NCBI GenBank assembly: GCA_024401115.1
Contig: JAKSLP010000021.1
Span: 1-45,453 of the forward strand
Source of the DNA: Bacteroidaceae bacterium
Lineage (GTDB): Bacteria > Bacteroidota > Bacteroidia > Bacteroidales > Bacteroidaceae
Length of the DNA stretch: 45,453 nt
Direction of reading: 5' to 3'
The notes under the pieces were generated by a model. It saw only the letters and a list, made by a program, of their open reading frames with translations. It did not search any database and had not been told where the DNA came from. This document shows, piece after piece, positions 37,270-44,087 of the stretch. The position numbers were made by a program, and so were the translations under genes. Every line of letters begins with the position of its first letter. Within the stretch, counting starts at the first letter, position 1.

Positions 37270-38499
37270 ATGAATGACACGATATCCCCATTCGGGCGCC
37301 CCATGTATATCATGCTCAAGCCCGCAGGATCGCTTTGCAACCTGCGGTGCAAGTACTGCTACTACCTGGAAAAGGGGCAACTCTATAAGGAAGACAAGCA
37401 CCAGGTGATCAGCGATGACCTGCTGGAGCGCTTCATACGCGATTACATCGAGTCGCAAACCACCCCGCAGGTGCTGTTCACCTGGCACGGTGGCGAGACC
37501 CTGATGCGCCCTGTGTCGTTCTACCGCAAGGCCCTGGAACTGCAGCGCCGCTATGCCCGCGGACGCCAGATAGACAATTGCATACAGACCAATGCCACCC
37601 TGCTCAATGACGAGTGGTGCCGGTTTTTCCGCGAGAACAATTTCCTGGTGGGCGTGTCCATCGATGGCCCGCAGGAGTTCCACGACGAGTACCGCAAGAC
37701 ACCTACCGGAGGCCCTTCGTTCCAGAAGGTCATGAAGGGCATCAACCTGCTCAACAGGTACGGTGTGGAATGGAACGCCCTGGCCGTCGTAAACGATTTC
37801 AATGCCGACTATCCCCTTGATTTCTACTACTTTTTCAAGGAAATCGGTTGCCGTTACATCCAGTTCACCCCCATTGTGGAGCGCAAGGTTCAGCGCCCCG
37901 ACGGCCTGTCGTTAGCCCCCGGCATGCAGGAAGAAGGACAGCTCATCGACTTCTCCGTCACCCCCGAGCAGTGGGGTAATTTCCTGTGCACCATCTTTGA
38001 CGAGTGGGTGAGGAACGATGTGGGCAACTATTACATTCAGCTCTTCGATGCCACTCTGGCCAACTGGGTGGGCTATCCTCCCGGCATCTGCACCATGGCC
38101 GAGGAGTGCGGACATGCCGGCGTGATGGAATGGAACGGCGATGTGTATTCCTGCGACCATTTTGTATACCCTGAGCACCGTTTGGGCAATATCGCCGAGC
38201 GTTCGCTCTACCAGCTGATGAACAGCGACAAGCAGCGCCAGTTCTCACAGAACAAGAAGAACCGCCTGCCGCAGCAGTGCCGCGAGTGCCAATGGCTGTT
38301 TGCCTGCCACGGCGAGTGCCCCAAGAACCGATTCGTAAAGGATGCCTATGGCAATCCCGGCATGAATTACCTGTGCAGCGGCTACCGTCAGTTCTTTGAG
38401 CACGTGGCCCCCTATATGGATTTCATGAAGGACGAGTTCCTGGCACAGCGCCCGCCAGCCAATGTCATGGAATGGGCCAAAAAAAGCGGAAAGAGTTGA
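37270..38499 (+). CDS. anaerobic sulfatase-maturating radical SAM enzyme
   Basis: 409 residues of the SPASM radical-SAM family. The enzyme oxidises an active-site Cys or Ser of sulfatases to formylglycine without oxygen. Cys 23, 27 and 30 in CNLRCKYC bind the radical [4Fe-4S] cluster. The C-terminal SPASM region has auxiliary-cluster cysteines in CTMAEECGH, YSCDHF, CRECQWLFACHGEC and YLCSGY. The Asp in SCDHF matches the catalytic Asp region of anSME. No sulfatase gene is in the window, so it must act on products encoded elsewhere, probably for sulfated glycan use (inference). The last codons of the gene form the left arm of its own terminator. Confidence 0.9.
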   Translation: MNDTISPFGRPMYIMLKPAGSLCNLRCKYCYYLEKGQLYKEDKHQVISDDLLERFIRDYIESQTTPQVLFTWHGGETLMRPVSFYRKALELQRRYARGRQIDNCIQTNATLLNDEWCRFFRENNFLVGVSIDGPQEFHDEYRKTPTGGPSFQKVMKGINLLNRYGVEWNALAVVNDFNADYPLDFYYFFKEIGCRYIQFTPIVERKVQRPDGLSLAPGMQEEGQLIDFSVTPEQWGNFLCTIFDEWVRNDVGNYYIQLFDATLANWVGYPPGICTMAEECGHAGVMEWNGDVYSCDHFVYPEHRLGNIAERSLYQLMNSDKQRQFSQNKKNRLPQQCRECQWLFACHGECPKNRFVKDAYGNPGMNYLCSGYRQFFEHVAPYMDFMKDEFLAQRPPANVMEWAKKSGKS

Positions 38500-38515
38500 A
38501 TCTTTCCGCTTTTTT
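38481..38515 (+). terminator. terminator overlapping the anSME stop codon
   Basis: A perfect 14-bp stem (38481-38494 with 38501-38514) and T-run. The left arm encodes the final Lys/Ser/Gly residues and the stop codon lies in the loop. Confidence 0.9.
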
Positions 38516-38521
38516 ACTAAT

Positions 38522-38667
38522 ATTGTCATTCTGAGCAGAGCGAAGCGCTCGAACTTGTTCGCTCTCATAGCGAAGCGGAGAGAGAATCTTTTTAGACCGG
38601 ATGGCATACTAGCCAGGAAAGATCCTTCGCTACGCTCAGGATGACAGAAGGAAACTCAGGATGACAG
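38522..38667. repeat. palindromic interspersed repeat, enlarged copy with extra right end
   Basis: The same element as at 36612: left end ATTGTCATTCTGAGC (38522) and right end GATCCTTCGC...CTCAGGATGACAG (to 38647), sharing ACTAGCCAGGAAAGATCC with it. A nested inverted repeat GAGCGAA/TTCGCTC (38538-38563) lies in the left half, and a second right-end fragment CTCAGGATGACAG follows at 38655-38667. The remaining sequence to 38797 shows no gene. Confidence 0.78.
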
Positions 38668-38797
38668 GGGAAGCCCATGATGAAAGGAGAAGTAATCAAG
38701 AAAATCCACTCATCCGAAAATTCCCCACGATTTGTAAAAAAAAGGATAAATAAGTATCTTATTGCCCGTCATATTAGCGGTTTATCCTAAAAATCAC

Positions 38798-38805
38798 TAC
38801 TTTTG
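38798..38805 (+). promoter_or_regulatory. candidate -7 element before the GH43 gene
   Basis: TACTTTTG, 50 bp before the ATG at 38856. There is no TTG at 19-21 bp upstream, which is common for regulated carbohydrate genes that need an activator. Confidence 0.45.
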
Positions 38806-38855
38806 CAAAAAACACAGACCTCCGATAAAGTGAACCATAAATAATTAATACCGAT

Positions 38856-40991
38856 ATGAAAAAGATACTGTTCTCCGCTGCCGTGTGCCTGATGGCCGCA
38901 GCATGCACCAACACCCCCCAGGCTGGAGTCAACCTGGAAACCCTGAATCAGACATCCACCCAGTATATCCATACCGAGCCCGGCAACCCCTATCTGCCGC
39001 TGTGGGAACACACCCCTGACGGCGAGCCCCGCATCTTCGAGGACCCCGATAACCCCGGCCACATGCGCGTATATGTATACTACTCGCACGACACCAAGGG
39101 CGATTCCTTCTGCGGCATCGACACCCGCTGCTGGTCGGCCCCTGTTGACGACCTCACCCAGTGGCGCGATGAAGGCGCCGTATTCTCATGGGCTGTCGAC
39201 GGACGTTGGGACACCCAGTTTGCCCCCGACATCACCGAGCTGATCCGCAAGGACGGCACCAAGGAATACTACCTCTATCCCAACACCCAGGACCAGGGCC
39301 GTACCGGATTAGTGGCCAAGAGCAGCAGTCCCGTGGGACCGTTCGTGCCCATCAACCTGGGCGAAGACGGCAATCAGTTGCCCGGCAGCACTTTAGCCTT
39401 CGACCCCGGCGTGTTTGTGGAATACGTCACCGACAAGAACGATCCCGATTTCGAGACCGGTTTCCGTGCCTATGCCTTCTGGGGCATCATCCGTTCGGCA
39501 GGCGCCCAGCTCGATCCTAAGACCATGTGGTCCATCCGTCCAGGCTATGAAGTGGCCGACAACTTCAACCCATCCTGCCTGCTCAATGTAGATGTCAACG
39601 ACAAGACCCAGAACAGCAGTCCCGACTTCCTGGCCATGATGGCCAAGCGTCTGGGCATGGACGGCAGCAAGGCCAAGGCATCCGACTTCCCACTGCTCTA
39701 TCCCGACCAGAACCCACGCGACTTCAGTTTCTTCGAGGCATCGTCCATCCGTCAGGTAGGCAACAAGTACGTACTCATCTGGAGCGGCTATTCCGGTCCC
39801 GATTACGGTCTGCCACTGTATAACTCCACCCTTCGCTATGCCTATGGCGACACCCCGTTCGGCCCATGGAAATCCGGCGGCATCCTGGTCGATGCCCGCG
39901 GCCCACAGCCAACCGAGGACGGCAGCACCCTGCAGGCCGCATACTTTGGCGACAACACCCACGGCAGTATCCAGCAGATGGGCGACCAGTGGTACGTGTT
40001 CTACCACCGTGCACCCGGCTATGGCCATCAGAACGGCCGTCAGGCCATGGTAGCCCCAGTCAATGTAGAGTGGGATGAAGCCCCTGTAGCCGAGGGCGGA
40101 AAGGTAGTGATTACCGGTTATGATCCTAACGCAGCCGACGGCAAGTGGTGCGTGGAAGGACGTGACGGCACCAAGTACATGGGCGCAGAGCTCACCTCCG
40201 AGGGTTTCTACCTGTACGGACTGCCACCATACCGCTACTACTCAGCCGGCTATGCCTGCATGACCAGCAATGAGAATTCCCATCAGATAGCCTATGACAT
40301 TTGGAACAACGCCATGCCAACCACCGGCGTAGGAAACGGCGATATCCTAGGCTTCAAGTACTTCGGTTTCCAGGGCATGGCCAAGGACCAGAAAGGCCTG
40401 AAAGCCTTTGCCGGAACCGCCAAGGGCGACGGCACCCAGTTCAACATCTGGCTCACCCCAACCACAGATAAGGCATTCAGCATCAAGGTGATGATGGACG
40501 GTCCATGGGCCAACGACGTATGGAAAGGCAAGGAGATAGCCCGCATTCAGGTACCAGCCGGTTCTGCCAAGGAAGTGACCCGCCTCACTGCCGATGTGGC
40601 ATCAGCCGTAGAGGGACTGGACCGCAAGCACGCCATCTATCTGGTGGCAGAAGGCCCGGGCGAGAACCTCTGCGACATCGAGGGTATCGGATTCAGCAGT
40701 GCCAAGCACCCTATCGACCGTCCTGAGACACCGGTGGTAAGCATCACCGCCGATGGAAAGGCCCTGGACATTCCAGCCCAGCCAACCCTCTGCACCAACG
40801 ACAACGGTATTGTAGACTTCAATGTCTATGATGTAACCGCTCCAAAGAGTGACAAGGCACCAAAGATCAAGGCCACCTGTACCGACAAGAATGCCAAGAT
40901 CAGCATTGACCAGCCAACAGCACCAGGACAGCCAGCCGTAGTAAAGGTAGAGCTGAAAGGCGTGGCTAAGTATTTTAGAATTAGTTTCTGA
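38856..40991 (+). CDS. GH43-type glycoside hydrolase lipoprotein
   Basis: 711 residues. A lipoprotein signal ends at C17 (MAAAC). Residues about 45-430 look like the five-bladed propeller of GH43 arabinofuranosidases/xylosidases: HTPDGEPRIFEDPDN at the start, a possible acid Glu in FFEASSIRQVGNKYVLIWSG, and THGSIQQMGDQWYVFYHR, the typical blade with His near the active site. Residues about 440-640 resemble a CBM6-like module (ILGFKYFGF, AIYLVAEGPGENLCDIEGI), and an Ig-like tail follows. It is likely anchored in the envelope and acts on plant or host glycans. No SusC/SusD genes are adjacent, so it is not part of a visible polysaccharide utilisation locus. Codon use is GC-rich, unlike the flanking accessory DNA. 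Confidence 0.8.
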   Translation: MKKILFSAAVCLMAAACTNTPQAGVNLETLNQTSTQYIHTEPGNPYLPLWEHTPDGEPRIFEDPDNPGHMRVYVYYSHDTKGDSFCGIDTRCWSAPVDDLTQWRDEGAVFSWAVDGRWDTQFAPDITELIRKDGTKEYYLYPNTQDQGRTGLVAKSSSPVGPFVPINLGEDGNQLPGSTLAFDPGVFVEYVTDKNDPDFETGFRAYAFWGIIRSAGAQLDPKTMWSIRPGYEVADNFNPSCLLNVDVNDKTQNSSPDFLAMMAKRLGMDGSKAKASDFPLLYPDQNPRDFSFFEASSIRQVGNKYVLIWSGYSGPDYGLPLYNSTLRYAYGDTPFGPWKSGGILVDARGPQPTEDGSTLQAAYFGDNTHGSIQQMGDQWYVFYHRAPGYGHQNGRQAMVAPVNVEWDEAPVAEGGKVVITGYDPNAADGKWCVEGRDGTKYMGAELTSEGFYLYGLPPYRYYSAGYACMTSNENSHQIAYDIWNNAMPTTGVGNGDILGFKYFGFQGMAKDQKGLKAFAGTAKGDGTQFNIWLTPTTDKAFSIKVMMDGPWANDVWKGKEIARIQVPAGSAKEVTRLTADVASAVEGLDRKHAIYLVAEGPGENLCDIEGIGFSSAKHPIDRPETPVVSITADGKALDIPAQPTLCTNDNGIVDFNVYDVTAPKSDKAPKIKATCTDKNAKISIDQPTAPGQPAVVKVELKGVAKYFRISF

Positions 40992-41070
40992 TTTTGAAGC
41001 AGAAAGTAGTGTCATAGTTCATGCTTTTTTGTTCCTGTTTGCAAAGGTATAGCATCGGGAACATGGATTG

Positions 41071-41130
41071 GTCACTTTCCGGCACTTTCCGGCACAAAAT
41101 GGCATTTTTTGGCACTTTCTGGCGCTTTAT
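41071..41130. repeat. six tandem 10-bp units, consensus GGCACTTTCC
   Basis: Six units in perfect 10-bp register (GTCACTTTCC, GGCACTTTCC, GGCACAAAAT, GGCATTTTTT, GGCACTTTCT, GGCGCTTTAT). Each starts GKC and they drift in the second half. The period is close to one helical turn. The array begins 80 bp after the GH43 stop and has no coding frame of note. Confidence 0.85.
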
Positions 41131-41210
41131 ACCATTCATCTCCGTTTCGCGAGAGGGAAAAAAGTGCTCAGATTCACCATAGATATACCATTGATTTACA
41201 TGCGCATTAA

Positions 41211-41252
41211 CCCCATTTCAACACCGCTAAAAAACAGGGTGTAGAAATGGGG
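41211..41252. repeat. 15-bp inverted repeat
   Basis: 41211-41225 (CCCCATTTCAACACC) pairs with 41238-41252 with one mismatch around a 12-nt loop. It lies directly before the 11-bp array. There is no T-run, so it is not an obvious terminator. Confidence 0.8.
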
Positions 41253-41253
41253 T

Positions 41254-41319
41254 TGAAGCGAAGGTGAAACGGAGGTGAAGCGAAGGTGAAAGAGACCTGA
41301 AGCGGAGTTAATTTGGAGG
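41254..41319. repeat. six tandem 11-bp units, consensus TGAAGCGAAGG
   Basis: Units run without gaps: TGAAGCGAAGG, TGAAACGGAGG, TGAAGCGAAGG, TGAAAGAGACC, TGAAGCGGAGT, TAATTTGGAGG. The first three are closest to consensus. The purine-rich strand is the plus strand throughout. Confidence 0.85.
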
Positions 41320-41374
41320 TGAGGGTATGTTTTTGGTTATAATTTGACCCTAAGCAACCACCGATTCTCACAGG

Positions 41375-41486
41375 ATGCGATTTTTCGCATGTTTCGCATT
41401 TAGTTTCGCATGATGCGAAAACTTCTTTATTCATTAAAAAACAATGAGTTTAATAGGTGTAAAAGCCACTTTTTCGCATTTCGCAT
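41375..41486. repeat. cluster of TTTCGCAT octamers
   Basis: Direct copies at 41383-41390, 41392-41399, 41404-41411, 41472-41479 and 41479-41486, an inverted copy at 41413-41420 (ATGCGAAA) and a partial inverted copy at 41375. Spacing is irregular (9, 12 and 68 bp, with one pair abutting), unlike the neighbouring arrays. Confidence 0.85.
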
Positions 41487-41524
41487 GAAATGCCCTCTTT
41501 TGCAGCTTAACAAACTCGATACCG

Positions 41525-41582
41525 TCACTTAAGTGAGTGGGGTATGGTCACTTAAGTGACTACACCTATGTTACTTAAGTGA
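41525..41582. repeat. three 12-bp palindromes TCACTTAAGTGA at 23-bp spacing
   Basis: Perfect palindromes at 41525-41536 and 41548-41559, and a one-base variant (TTACTTAAGTGA) at 41571-41582. Start-to-start distance is 23 bp both times. The geometry is that of a dimeric-protein operator array. The nearest gene is the truncated HTH gene, whose 3' end lies 18 bp to the right. Confidence 0.88.
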
Positions 41583-41599
41583 TTGTATCGGGTTGGTTA

Positions 41600-41899
41600 C
41601 TACACCGCCATCAGTTTCTGGCCCATTTCATGAAGGGTCTGTTTGATAAGTCCTAATCGTTCATCACTGGGTTTCTTCATGCCATAGATATAGGAGGAGA
41701 GTAGAGTCTTATTGATTCCAATGCATTTGGCCACTTCCGATATGTTGAGCCAGGGAAATTCGGCAAAGATCTCAGCCACTTCATTCTTAGGTTCCGGTTC
41801 CTGTTGGATAAAGAAACTGGAGATGTGGATGTCCTCATAGATGGATCCCCAACGGATGTTGTCCCTAATCTGAGCATTGCCGAGCAATTCATTCAACAA
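41600..41899 (-). pseudogene. 5'-truncated DUF2442-HTH regulator
   Basis: The frame has no ATG; the nearest start is TTG at 41899, and the frame stays open back to a stop at 41983. Residues about 17-29 (IRWGSIYEDIHIS) resemble the C-terminal end of a DUF2442 domain. Residues 40-99 form a small HTH (ISEVAKCIGINKTLLSSYI, MKKPSDERLGLIKQ), an arrangement seen in Bacteroidota DUF2442-HTH antitoxin-like proteins. About 40-50 N-terminal residues of DUF2442 are missing and replaced by repeat-like sequence (41920-41990). It is probably a remnant, but a short functional HTH protein cannot be excluded. No toxin gene accompanies it. Confidence 0.5.
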
Positions 41900-41954
41900 A
41901 TTGAACGAATGATTTCTTAGTACACCCTGAAAAAGTGTTAGTCCCTTGCAGGGC

Positions 41955-41986
41955 GTATGACATGCCTTTATTCCAACATGTCATAC
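41955..41986. repeat. 10-bp perfect inverted repeat at the truncation point
   Basis: GTATGACATG (41955-41964) and CATGTCATAC (41977-41986) around a 12-nt loop. The sequence from about 41922, including the mini-palindrome CCCTTGCAGGG (41944-41954), looks like a short repeat element that replaced the 5' end of the HTH gene. A separate hairpin TGGCAC-ACA-GTGCCA (42005-42019) lies after the AAA gene stop. Confidence 0.65.
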
Positions 41987-42055
41987 TCTATATTATTATG
42001 GCAATGGCACACAGTGCCAAAAATGTGCTTTAGTGTTTAATCAGCAGAACCTCAG

Positions 42056-43222
42056 CTAATAATTCAATCCGAAAGCCCATAGAGGGATGACATTGGCGAA
42101 GCCTGTCTCAATGTCGTCCTTTACGATGTAACCGTTGTCGGCCGATTCTATCTGTTTCTTCCCTTTCTTTCGGCCACCTATCTCAAAGGTCATGTCGTCA
42201 ATCTGGAAATCAGAGATTGGCGAGCTGACGATGTCATTCCGTACTCGCATCTGATTCATGAAGAATGTCTCGCGGACATTGCCTATCTCTGCATCACGTG
42301 GTGTGAGCGTGAAGATGAGGTTGGTGTTGTCAAGGTATAATTTCTCCACCTTGCCTATGCCCCTTATACCACCGGTACTGTCCCTGAGTTGGGCAATCAT
42401 TCCCGCACGCTCCATGTATATAAGGTAATCCGAAATATTGTTGCGGCTGATACCTGTCACGTCTGCCAACTTCTGCATTACGGGTTTGAAAGGAACGCTC
42501 TTTGCTACAACCATCAGCAGTTGCTTCAGCTTGCGGCCTGTCGTGACATTGACCTCCAGGAACTGCGGAATATCCACCTCCATGGTTTGATTTATTACCT
42601 GCATGAGCTCCATTTCAAGTTCATCATCTTTACCGAAAGGATAGTATCCACGCCTCAGATAATCCTGGAACAGCGGGAGAGGATGGGCAACCGGAATGCA
42701 TGCTTTGTTAGACAAGATCTCCTCAAGAGAATACGGCTGGACCTCTATTCCGTGAAAGAGCATAAGATACTCACGGAACGAGAGTCCCTGCATCTCATAG
42801 ATGGGAACACGTCTGCTCAAATCAGCCATACCTTTATAAATGTCAAGAATGGATGAGCCGGAGATGATGACTTGCAGCTCGCTATGTGTGTCGTAGATCT
42901 GTTTCAGCTCGCGCGACCACCCCGGATACTTGTGTATTTCATCTATGACGAGGTGCTTGCCATTCATCTTGACAAACCGGTCCGCCAGATCCACCAAACT
43001 GTTCGCAGCAAAATACATATGGTCGGCAGACACATAGAGCGTGTCTGATACCGCCAGATTTTCCTTGATGTATTGCAGCAGCATCGTTGATTTGCCTACA
43101 CCACGAGGTCCTACAAGGCCAAAGAACCTGCCGCTCCATTTTATCTCTCCATATTTGTAGCGATGGAAAGAAAGTGGGGTCTCCTTGAGTTTCTTATTGA
43201 AGAATTCGTAAAGCTGTTCCAT
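42056..43222 (-). CDS. AAA ATPase of the AAA_14/DUF4143 type
   Basis: 388 residues. The N-terminal ATPase domain (about 20-170) has Walker A GPRGVGKS (38-45), Walker B HLVIDEIHKYPGWSREL and sensor IISGSSILDI. After a linker, a winged-helix-like segment (about 235-285: KLADVTGISRNNISDYLIYM) and a DUF4143-type C-terminal domain follow. These proteins are frequent in Bacteroidota and archaea, often in accessory DNA; their role is unknown, possibly in defence or selfish-element maintenance (inference). The common C-terminal nuclease-like segment seems short here (ends IPLWAFGLNY). It is monocistronic, with operator-like repeats upstream. Confidence 0.85.
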   Translation of the reverse strand: MEQLYEFFNKKLKETPLSFHRYKYGEIKWSGRFFGLVGPRGVGKSTMLLQYIKENLAVSDTLYVSADHMYFAANSLVDLADRFVKMNGKHLVIDEIHKYPGWSRELKQIYDTHSELQVIISGSSILDIYKGMADLSRRVPIYEMQGLSFREYLMLFHGIEVQPYSLEEILSNKACIPVAHPLPLFQDYLRRGYYPFGKDDELEMELMQVINQTMEVDIPQFLEVNVTTGRKLKQLLMVVAKSVPFKPVMQKLADVTGISRNNISDYLIYMERAGMIAQLRDSTGGIRGIGKVEKLYLDNTNLIFTLTPRDAEIGNVRETFFMNQMRVRNDIVSSPISDFQIDDMTFEIGGRKKGKKQIESADNGYIVKDDIETGFANVIPLWAFGLNY

Positions 43223-43244
43223 GATTTGTTTTTAATATATGATG

Positions 43245-43252
43245 CAAAAGTA
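43245..43252 (-). promoter_or_regulatory. -7 element of the AAA ATPase gene
   Basis: TACTTTTG read leftward, 22 bp before the ATG at 43222. The -33 position (43270-43276) has no TTG and falls on the first inverted repeat, suggesting repression or activation by a protein bound there. Confidence 0.55.
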
Positions 43253-43267
43253 CGCAAATTTTAAAAA

Positions 43268-43350
43268 CTGCATCTAAAAAATGCAGAAAATAATAAAAAT
43301 TGCACTAAAAAAATGCAGAAAATAACAAAAACTGCATCAAATAAATGCAA
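43268..43350. repeat. three inverted repeats at exact 32-bp spacing upstream of the AAA gene
   Basis: Each unit is a 6-bp arm, 7-bp A-rich spacer, 6-bp arm: CTGCAT-N7-ATGCAG (43268-43286), TTGCAC-N7-ATGCAG (43300-43318), CTGCAT-N7-ATGCAA (43332-43350). Start-to-start distance is 32 bp twice, three helical turns, so all sites face the same side of the DNA. Confidence 0.85.
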
Positions 43351-43364
43351 AATCTGCAAATTCC

Positions 43365-43455
43365 GGAGACTGCATAGCTGTATAAGTCCATTAATCCTAG
43401 GAAATTATCATCAGTCAATACAGTTGGAGTGCCGCCACCTATGTCAAATCTGCGA
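43365..43455 (-). pseudogene. internal fragment of a HemN/HemW-like radical SAM gene
   Basis: Read leftward, this stretch encodes RRFDIGGGTPTVLTDDNF and then LGLMDLYSYAV. GGGTPT with following hydrophobic residues is the second SAM-binding motif of coproporphyrinogen-oxidase-like radical SAM proteins. Nothing on either side continues the family: to the right is a hairpin, to the left the operator repeats. The [4Fe-4S] CxxxCxxC motif is missing. It is about 30 codons of a lost gene. Confidence 0.45.
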
Positions 43456-43459
43456 AAAG

Positions 43460-43485
43460 TAGCGCCATCCTTTGGGGTGGCGCTA
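43460..43485. other. GC-rich hairpin
   Basis: TAGCGCCATCC (43460-43470), loop TTTG, GGGTGGCGCTA (43475-43485): an 11-bp stem with one G-T pair. TTTCTATT follows rightward, so it could be a weak terminator left from a lost gene. Confidence 0.6.
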
Positions 43486-43765
43486 TTTCTATTGCGTTAA
43501 TGGAAACTTATTCTACTACCAATCCTTTGCTGCAGCACCAATCCAAGAAGGACTGTTCGGCCTCCTGGCCAAACTGGGTGGTAAAGGCGGGTGGGAATCA
43601 ACAATAAAGAGTTTGCGGTTCATAGTCTATCTGCATGTGTCTCAATTAGAAACAGAACTCCTTTGGTGCAGCAGAGAATGAGCTGATGGTGCCCTTGGCA
43701 TTGGTCATATACCAAACGGCGGTGTTGTCATCGTTCTCATCGTACATGGCACGCAGGGATGCCCG
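43486..43765. other. gene debris: stop-terminated tails of lost leftward genes
   Basis: There is no intact gene. Read leftward, one frame gives QFGQEAEQSFLDWCCSKG and then LVVE, ending at a stop (43508-43510). Another starts in the antisense of the DUF5675 copy and ends SSFSAAPKEFCF at a stop near 43646, with YDENDDNTAVWYMTNAKG before it. These look like C-terminal pieces of different proteins. I do not recognise them. Confidence 0.4.
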
Positions 43766-44033
43766 TTTCGTGGCCCTTCCCTGTGGCCGATACAAGGTAG
43801 AACTGAACTACAGCGTCCGCTACAAGAAGTTTGTCCCCACCATCATCCTTCAGAAAGGAAAGGACTACAAGTTCCACCGCGGCACCAAACCCAAGCATGC
43901 CAAAGGCATCATCCTGGGCAAGAACACCCGCACCGGTTGGATAGAGGATTCAACCCACATCGTGGATTCCTTTACCAAGCTGGTAACCAGAGCCATTCGC
44001 CACAAAGAGAATGTGATTTTGGTGATAAAATAA
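43766..44033 (+). pseudogene. DUF5675-like gene end, copy 1 (5'-truncated)
   Basis: Encodes about 88 residues beginning FVALPCGRYKVELNYSVRYK and ending NVILVIK at a TAA. The ALPCGRY start, FHRGTKPKHAKGIILGKN core and ENVILVI end fit the C-terminal two-thirds of DUF5675, a small domain common in Bacteroidota phage and mobile DNA. The N-terminal part (about 40 residues) is absent. The longer frame from 43686 would add sequence antisense to another fragment and is not credible. A second, about 90% identical copy lies at 45078-45345. Confidence 0.5.
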
Positions 44034-44047
44034 AAGATTCAAGCAAT

Positions 44048-44077
44048 CCTCCATTCCGCTGTTAAGCGGGGTGGAGG
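44048..44077. terminator. hairpin between DUF5675 copy 1 and higA
   Basis: CCTCCATTCCGC (44048-44059) pairs with GCGGGGTGGAGG (44066-44077) including G-T pairs, loop TGTTAA. It lies 14 bp after the copy-1 stop and 10 bp after the higA stop on the other strand, so it may serve both. The T-run is weak. Confidence 0.6.
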
Positions 44078-44087
44078 GTACATTTTA

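Noticed and set aside
36612..38667. Insertion sequences
   Set aside because: The palindromic repeats have no transposase frame and no visible target duplications. They fit non-autonomous REP/MITE-like elements only.
41042..41049. Leftward -7 promoter element TACCTTTG after the GH43 gene
   Set aside because: No -33 element and no gene to serve. Such an 8-mer pattern is expected by chance several times in a window this size. An antisense RNA into the GH43 end is possible but unsupported.
41207..41434. 75-codon minus-strand frame over the repeat cluster
   Set aside because: Its sequence is made by translating the 11-bp array, inverted repeat and octamers. It has no family features and no promoter with a proper -33.
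41071..41582. CRISPR array
   Set aside because: The units are only 8-12 bp, tandem or palindromic without spacers of 25-40 bp, and there are no cas genes.
43268..43350. CRISPR-like or toxin-RNA repeat array before the AAA gene
   Set aside because: Three 19-bp inverted repeats with 13-bp AT-rich intervals fit operators better; the intervals are too short and too similar to be spacers.
43472..43681. 69-codon plus-strand frame starting in a hairpin
   Set aside because: It begins inside the GC-rich hairpin and runs opposite two stop-terminated leftward tails; no support as a gene.
43686..44033. 115-codon frame including DUF5675 copy 1 from an ATG at 43686
   Set aside because: The first 27 codons are antisense to another gene fragment and are not shared with copy 2. 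Only the part from 43766 is homologous.
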